From Prolixibacteraceae bacterium (lineage in GTDB: Bacteria > Bacteroidota > Bacteroidia > Bacteroidales > Prolixibacteraceae), in contig DPRM01000001.1 of assembly GCA_003537645.1 (NCBI GenBank), forward strand, positions 54,655-71,303: a DNA stretch of 16,649 bases. The letters run 5' to 3'. Both the position numbers and the translations under genes were made by a program. Positions 12,953 to 16,649 of the stretch are shown one piece after another; position 1 is the stretch's first letter; the number at the start of each line of letters is the position of its first letter. Under the pieces are notes generated by a model that saw only the letters and a list, made by a program, of their open reading frames with translations, was not told the origin of the DNA and did not search any database.

Positions 12953-15412
12953 TCATTCCTTCGGAAGTATAATTTTAAACATGGTACCTTTTCCTAATTC
13001 ACTTTCGACAAGGAGCTGAACAGTATTTCTATTAATAAATTCCATACATAAAATTAATCCCAAACCGGTACCTCTTTCTCCTTTTGTTCCCGGAGTTGAT
13101 TGGTTTTCGTTTATCCTAAATAATTTAGCAATCTTTTCTTCAGACATACCAATTCCATTGTCTTTAATACAAATCTCAATTTTGTTATTGTTCTGGGAAA
13201 CTGAAAAAACGATTTTGCCTCCATCTTTCGTGTATTTTACAGCATTGTTGAATAGATTTCTCAAAACAACTTTAATAGAATAAATATCTGCATAAGCTTC
13301 AAACTCATTATCAACTTCTAATTCAACATTTATTTCTTTATTTTTTGCATTCACTATATAAGGTTCAATACTATCATTGATCAAATTTTTTAGATTCAAT
13401 TTCTGCTTGCTAATATCGAACCGTCCTAATTGAATTCGTGCCCATTCCAGCAGGTTTTCCAACAGCTTCATTACGCTGACCAATGAGTCATTTATTATTT
13501 TGATATATTCGAATCTGGATGAATCCGACAATTCTTCAAAATCGTTAACCAATAAGTCGGAAAATCCAAGCAGCGAATTAAAGGGTGATTTTAAATCGTG
13601 AGCAATTATTGAAAAGAATTTATCCTTGGTTGCATTAATTTCATTGAGTTTTTGGATCAGCTCGTTAAGTCTTATTTCGTTTTGCTTGCGTTCTGTTATG
13701 TCGACAAATATCGCCATAAAGCAAACTGGCTTCTCTTCTGATGATACCAGACTTGCAGAAAGAATACAATTAAACTTCGAGCCGTCTTGACGTATTGGTT
13801 CCCCTTCACCATAATAAATTTCACCTTTGCTTATTGTTCTGATTACTTCTTCTGGTTGTGTTTTTGATGCAGCAAACTCTGAAACATGCTTGTTTAAAAC
13901 CTCTTCTTTGCATTTATAACCCCATAATTTCACATAGGCTTCATTGGCATAGAAAACAATCCCCTTTAGATCAGCAAGCCCTATGGCCACAGGCGAAGCA
14001 TCCAAGGCAAAATCTTTTATCAATAATTGTTCTTCCAGCACTTTTCGTGATGTAATGTCAGAGGCGATACCTCCCATTTGAATGGGAGTCCCGTCGTGGT
14101 CAAACACAATTGATTTTCGGTCATAAAGCCAAATAATCTTCCCGTCAGGTCTGATAATTCTGTATTCAGAGTTTGAATTTCCTGTCTCCTGAAGTTCTAT
14201 ATGACTTCTTTTTGCAATATGCTGGTCATCAGGATGAACAAGTTCAATCCATAAATTCATGTTTTTTGTAAATTCACTTTCAGAATGTCCATAAATTCGT
14301 TCGAATGAATTATTGAGGTCGTGCATAATTTTATCTTCATAATCCATTTTCCAGATAACGTCATTCAATTGATTCACCAGTTGATTAAATTGTGTTTGAC
14401 TAATGATTCTTTCCTTCTCGTTTTTTTTGCTCTCGGTAATATCTCTATATTGCCATAAATAGCCGGAAAGCTCAAAGTCTTTAATCGGAATGAAATCCCT
14501 TTCCATAATTCTACCATCCTTCATTTCTAATTCCTGACAATAAACTGGTCTTTGTTGACTAATAAGCAGTTCAATATCGGAAATAAAAGTTTCGCAACGA
14601 GAAAATAGATTGGCCGAAATTTCTAATGCCTCTGTGCAAGAACCACCAATTAAAAGTTCAGGAGAGGGTATATCAAAAAATCTACAGAAGGTACTATTTA
14701 CTTTTACTATTTTGCGGTTAACACTTTCGAATAGATACCCTGTATTTGAATTTTCAAGAACGGTTTCAATTTGAAGATTGCTTTTTATTAATTGAGCTTC
14801 ATTCCTATTTAAATCATCGCGATCACGCAATCGCTGAATGACAGTTGATGCCTGGTTGGAAATTGTTTCAATAGCAATTTCAGCCTCTTTATTAAGCACC
14901 CCAGACTCAATTATTGATTTGGTAAAGAAGAATGTTACTCCTCCAAAATAACGTTTGTCAATACAAAAGCTGATCGCTCCTACGTCTGCAATATTTAGTA
15001 ATTTTTCAATTCCTTTGCAGATGTGTTTATTCAGTTGACCATTTACAAGTTCATGAATCCCATCTGTAAAGTGAGTAAGTTTTCTGCTTTCAAATGCTTG
15101 TATTTGTTTTTCAGTTAATCTGTTGAATGGAAAATCGATTGTAAACGGATCTTTCCCAACTATGATTTTAATCGCATTTAAATATTTTTCGAATCCAGAA
15201 CTTTCAGCAATGCGAAAATTCATATCATCAGGCTGAAGCTTGGAAACTATGAAGAAAACGCCGGGTATAATCTGATTTACAGCTTCACTCATTATTTTAT
15301 ACACCTGCACTTCCTCTTTTACCTCTAAAAGTTGTACTGAACAGCTATTAATTATCTCCAATACACTTTGGGAATCGAGATTCGCCCTTTCGTTAGATTT
15401 TTGGTTTTTCAT
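12953..15412 (-). CDS. Soluble multi-PAS sensor histidine kinase
   Basis: An 819-residue kinase with no membrane segment, so a cytosolic signal is likely. Order: a GAF-like N-terminal region (about 15-195), three PAS or PAS/PAC domains (about 210-330, 340-457 and 463-578, each followed by a DIT[ES]xK-type PAC end), HisKA with the phospho-accepting His605 in FFSIIAHDLKSPFNSLLGFS, and HATPase_c with N-box NLFNNAVKYT (719-728), G1 DNGIGM (751-756) and G2 GERGTGLGL (778-786). There is no receiver domain and no response regulator gene nearby, so it is an orphan here. All catalytic motifs are present. The gene is visibly more AT-rich than cysNC beside it and is bracketed by direct repeats of the cysNC 3' end, both consistent with an acquired gene. 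The signal and partner cannot be told. Confidence 0.93.
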   Translation of the reverse strand: MKNQKSNERANLDSQSVLEIINSCSVQLLEVKEEVQVYKIMSEAVNQIIPGVFFIVSKLQPDDMNFRIAESSGFEKYLNAIKIIVGKDPFTIDFPFNRLTEKQIQAFESRKLTHFTDGIHELVNGQLNKHICKGIEKLLNIADVGAISFCIDKRYFGGVTFFFTKSIIESGVLNKEAEIAIETISNQASTVIQRLRDRDDLNRNEAQLIKSNLQIETVLENSNTGYLFESVNRKIVKVNSTFCRFFDIPSPELLIGGSCTEALEISANLFSRCETFISDIELLISQQRPVYCQELEMKDGRIMERDFIPIKDFELSGYLWQYRDITESKKNEKERIISQTQFNQLVNQLNDVIWKMDYEDKIMHDLNNSFERIYGHSESEFTKNMNLWIELVHPDDQHIAKRSHIELQETGNSNSEYRIIRPDGKIIWLYDRKSIVFDHDGTPIQMGGIASDITSRKVLEEQLLIKDFALDASPVAIGLADLKGIVFYANEAYVKLWGYKCKEEVLNKHVSEFAASKTQPEEVIRTISKGEIYYGEGEPIRQDGSKFNCILSASLVSSEEKPVCFMAIFVDITERKQNEIRLNELIQKLNEINATKDKFFSIIAHDLKSPFNSLLGFSDLLVNDFEELSDSSRFEYIKIINDSLVSVMKLLENLLEWARIQLGRFDISKQKLNLKNLINDSIEPYIVNAKNKEINVELEVDNEFEAYADIYSIKVVLRNLFNNAVKYTKDGGKIVFSVSQNNNKIEICIKDNGIGMSEEKIAKLFRINENQSTPGTKGERGTGLGLILCMEFINRNTVQLLVESELGKGTMFKIILPKE

Positions 15413-15543
15413 TTTATGATCTCAATAATTAAATCCAAAAGCAGAAAAAAAATTAATATATTTTTGCTAAGATAATTTTTTAGGAAGTACTAGTGGTTTG
15501 TTTATTAAATTTTCAGCTAAGAAAATATTTGAGTCAATCTACC

Positions 15544-15646
15544 AAAACAACAAAAGACCTATCTCCGGGTCTTTTGTCTAATATCTATCATCTAATATCT
15601 TCTTCCTAAATCAACGGGAAAATCTTGTGATCGGCCAAATATTCCA
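15544..15646. repeat. 103-bp direct repeat, copy B (3' end of intact cysNC and its terminator)
   Basis: Partner of 12837-12939. Here the repeat is part of the complete gene end: its last 13-14 codons, the TAG at 15606-15608 and the terminator. Similarity ends abruptly upstream (minus direction) in the codons before EYLADHKIF. Confidence 0.93.
15550..15577 (-). terminator. Terminator of cysNC
   Basis: Perfect 10-bp stem: ACAAAAGACC (15550-15559) with GGTCTTTTGT (15568-15577), 8-nt loop. On the minus strand it is followed by TGTTTTGG. It lies about 28 bp past the cysNC stop; the symmetrical A/T flanks could let it act in both directions. Confidence 0.85.
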
Positions 15647-16649
15647 TAATTGTTTTTGAATTTGTTGCCCTGTTTTCAGGTTTCAGCACCAACGTCGGAC
15701 TTTCCGGAGTGGTGAATTGCAGGTCAGCTCCCGGAAGATTGGCGATCAATCCTTCTTCGAACTTTTCGTACAATTCGGGTTTGTTCTTTTTGCAGAATTC
15801 GAGGCTGGCATCCATGTGAATCAGTTTAAAACGGTCTTCGCCGATGATCTGGACCACCTGTTTGCGGATGTTTTCGTCGGGCGAAATAAACGAGCAAATG
15901 GTGATGATTCCCTGATCGTTCAACAGTTTGCTGATGTGAGCCACGCGGCGCAAATGTTCGGCGCGGTCGGCTGGAGAAAAGTCCAGCTCGTTGGAAAGCC
16001 CTGAACGGATTGAACTTCCGTCGAGTAAAACCACGGTTGCCCCGGCATCGAATAATTCTTTTTCGAGTGTAAAGGCCAGTTCGTTTTTACCTGAACCGTG
16101 CAATCCGGTAATCCAGAGTGTCGTTCCTTTCTGGTTGTATCGTTTTTCGCGCTGTACATCCTGAACGAGGCATTCGCCCCGGTGGATGCGGCTTTTATTG
16201 GCTTCCAGCGTTTTTTCGTCCACAATTTTCGACGGAAGGTCTTCGGCATTCAGCTTATCAATGATCATCCCCACAGCCACGGTGTTGTGTGTCATCGGAT
16301 CAATCAGGATAAACGAACCTGTGCTGCGGTTTTTCTTGTACGGATCGAAGAAAATCGCCTTGTTGGTGGTCATCACCACGCGACCAATCTCATTCAGCTC
16401 AAAATGATCGATCGACGATTTCTGAAGCGTATTGACATCGACTTTGTATTTAATCTGATCGAATTTGACACGGGTGGTATTGTTGGCGTGTTTAATGAAT
16501 AACTGCACATTTGGGTCCATTGGCTTTTCGTCCATCCAAACCAGCATCGATTCGAAATGGCGCTCTACGCGCGGCAAATTGTCAGGATAAACGATCATGT
16601 CGCCACGTGAAATATCAATTTCGTCTTCCAGCGTAATGGTAACCGATTG
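15606..16649 (-). CDS. cysNC: Bifunctional sulfate adenylyltransferase subunit 1 / adenylylsulfate kinase (CysN-CysC fusion), 5' end cut by window edge
   Basis: The frame is open to the right edge (first visible residues QSVTITLEDEIDISRGDMIV), so the ATG at 16598 is internal, not the start. Visible residues about 1-160 are the C-terminal beta-barrel domains of CysN, the GTP-dependent ATP sulfurylase subunit. From GTTLWITGLHGSGKN (about 175) the APS kinase domain follows, with LLDGSSIRSGL, FSPADRAEHLRRVAHISKLL and CSFISPDENIRK in the order expected. Two active-site positions differ from the usual APS kinase: the P-loop ends GKN, not GKS/GKT, and the DGDN motif reads DGSS. The kinase step may therefore be altered or lost. 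The domain has normal length and no frameshift. It should work with CysD, not in the window, in sulfate activation. Confidence 0.95.
   Translation of the reverse strand, partial: QSVTITLEDEIDISRGDMIVYPDNLPRVERHFESMLVWMDEKPMDPNVQLFIKHANNTTRVKFDQIKYKVDVNTLQKSSIDHFELNEIGRVVMTTNKAIFFDPYKKNRSTGSFILIDPMTHNTVAVGMIIDKLNAEDLPSKIVDEKTLEANKSRIHRGECLVQDVQREKRYNQKGTTLWITGLHGSGKNELAFTLEKELFDAGATVVLLDGSSIRSGLSNELDFSPADRAEHLRRVAHISKLLNDQGIITICSFISPDENIRKQVVQIIGEDRFKLIHMDASLEFCKKNKPELYEKFEEGLIANLPGADLQFTTPESPTLVLKPENRATNSKTIMEYLADHKIFPLI

Overview
The window looks like chromosomal DNA of a Bacteroidota species, perhaps from the Marinilabiliales/Prolixibacteraceae side (the order is a guess). The clues are a CysN-CysC fusion of the Bacteroidota kind, a hutI-ftcD pair, starts without clear Shine-Dalgarno sequences, several families of short palindromic repeats typical of these genomes, and RAYT-like transposases. 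No RNA gene or CRISPR array was seen.

Layout. Positions 1-2498 (minus strand) hold the end of histidine degradation: hutI, then ftcD, which runs off the left edge just as a second (cyclodeaminase) domain seems to begin. Positions 2858-3854 (plus) hold a small redox operon: a two-helix membrane protein, a thioredoxin with a WCVPC site and a BCP/PrxQ peroxiredoxin. Positions 3865-10980 (minus) hold a type I restriction-modification locus read hsdR, RAYT, hsdM, hsdS, REP array, RAYT. Each HUH/Y1 transposase-like gene is flanked by its own palindrome family: CCCTACGGG and CGGATTGAAATCCG next to the one at 3865-4326, GGGCTAAAGCCC next to the one at 7905-8342. Positions 11136-11822 (minus) hold an uncharacterised protein with a clear terminator; upstream of it lies a degenerate direct repeat with a 21-bp period. 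Positions 12953-15412 (minus) encode a soluble multi-PAS histidine kinase. Positions 15606-16649 (minus) are the 3' part of a cysN-cysC fusion, cut by the right edge.

Main points for a second look. (1) The kinase gene is bracketed by 103-bp direct repeats made of the cysNC 3' end plus its terminator. The copy behind the kinase is a remnant of a second cysC-type gene whose coding differences in the aligned tail are all synonymous. (2) About eight 21-bp units lie upstream of the uncharacterised gene; the spacing is two helical turns, and the minus strand reads partly as a heptad peptide repeat. (3) One GC-rich palindromic repeat family has entered coding sequence twice: in frame inside hsdM (about 16 extra residues) and at the end of hutI (a new C-terminal tail). 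(4) The APS-kinase domain of CysNC has GSGKN in place of GSGK[ST] and DGSS in place of DGDN. (5) Two RAYT genes with different REP families lie within and beside one restriction locus.

How the genes work together: HutI and FtcD are consecutive steps from imidazolonepropionate to glutamate. The thioredoxin is a plausible reductant for the peroxiredoxin beside it. HsdR, HsdM and HsdS should form one restriction-modification complex. The kinase, the 11136-11822 protein and the repeats have no visible functional link to these pathways.
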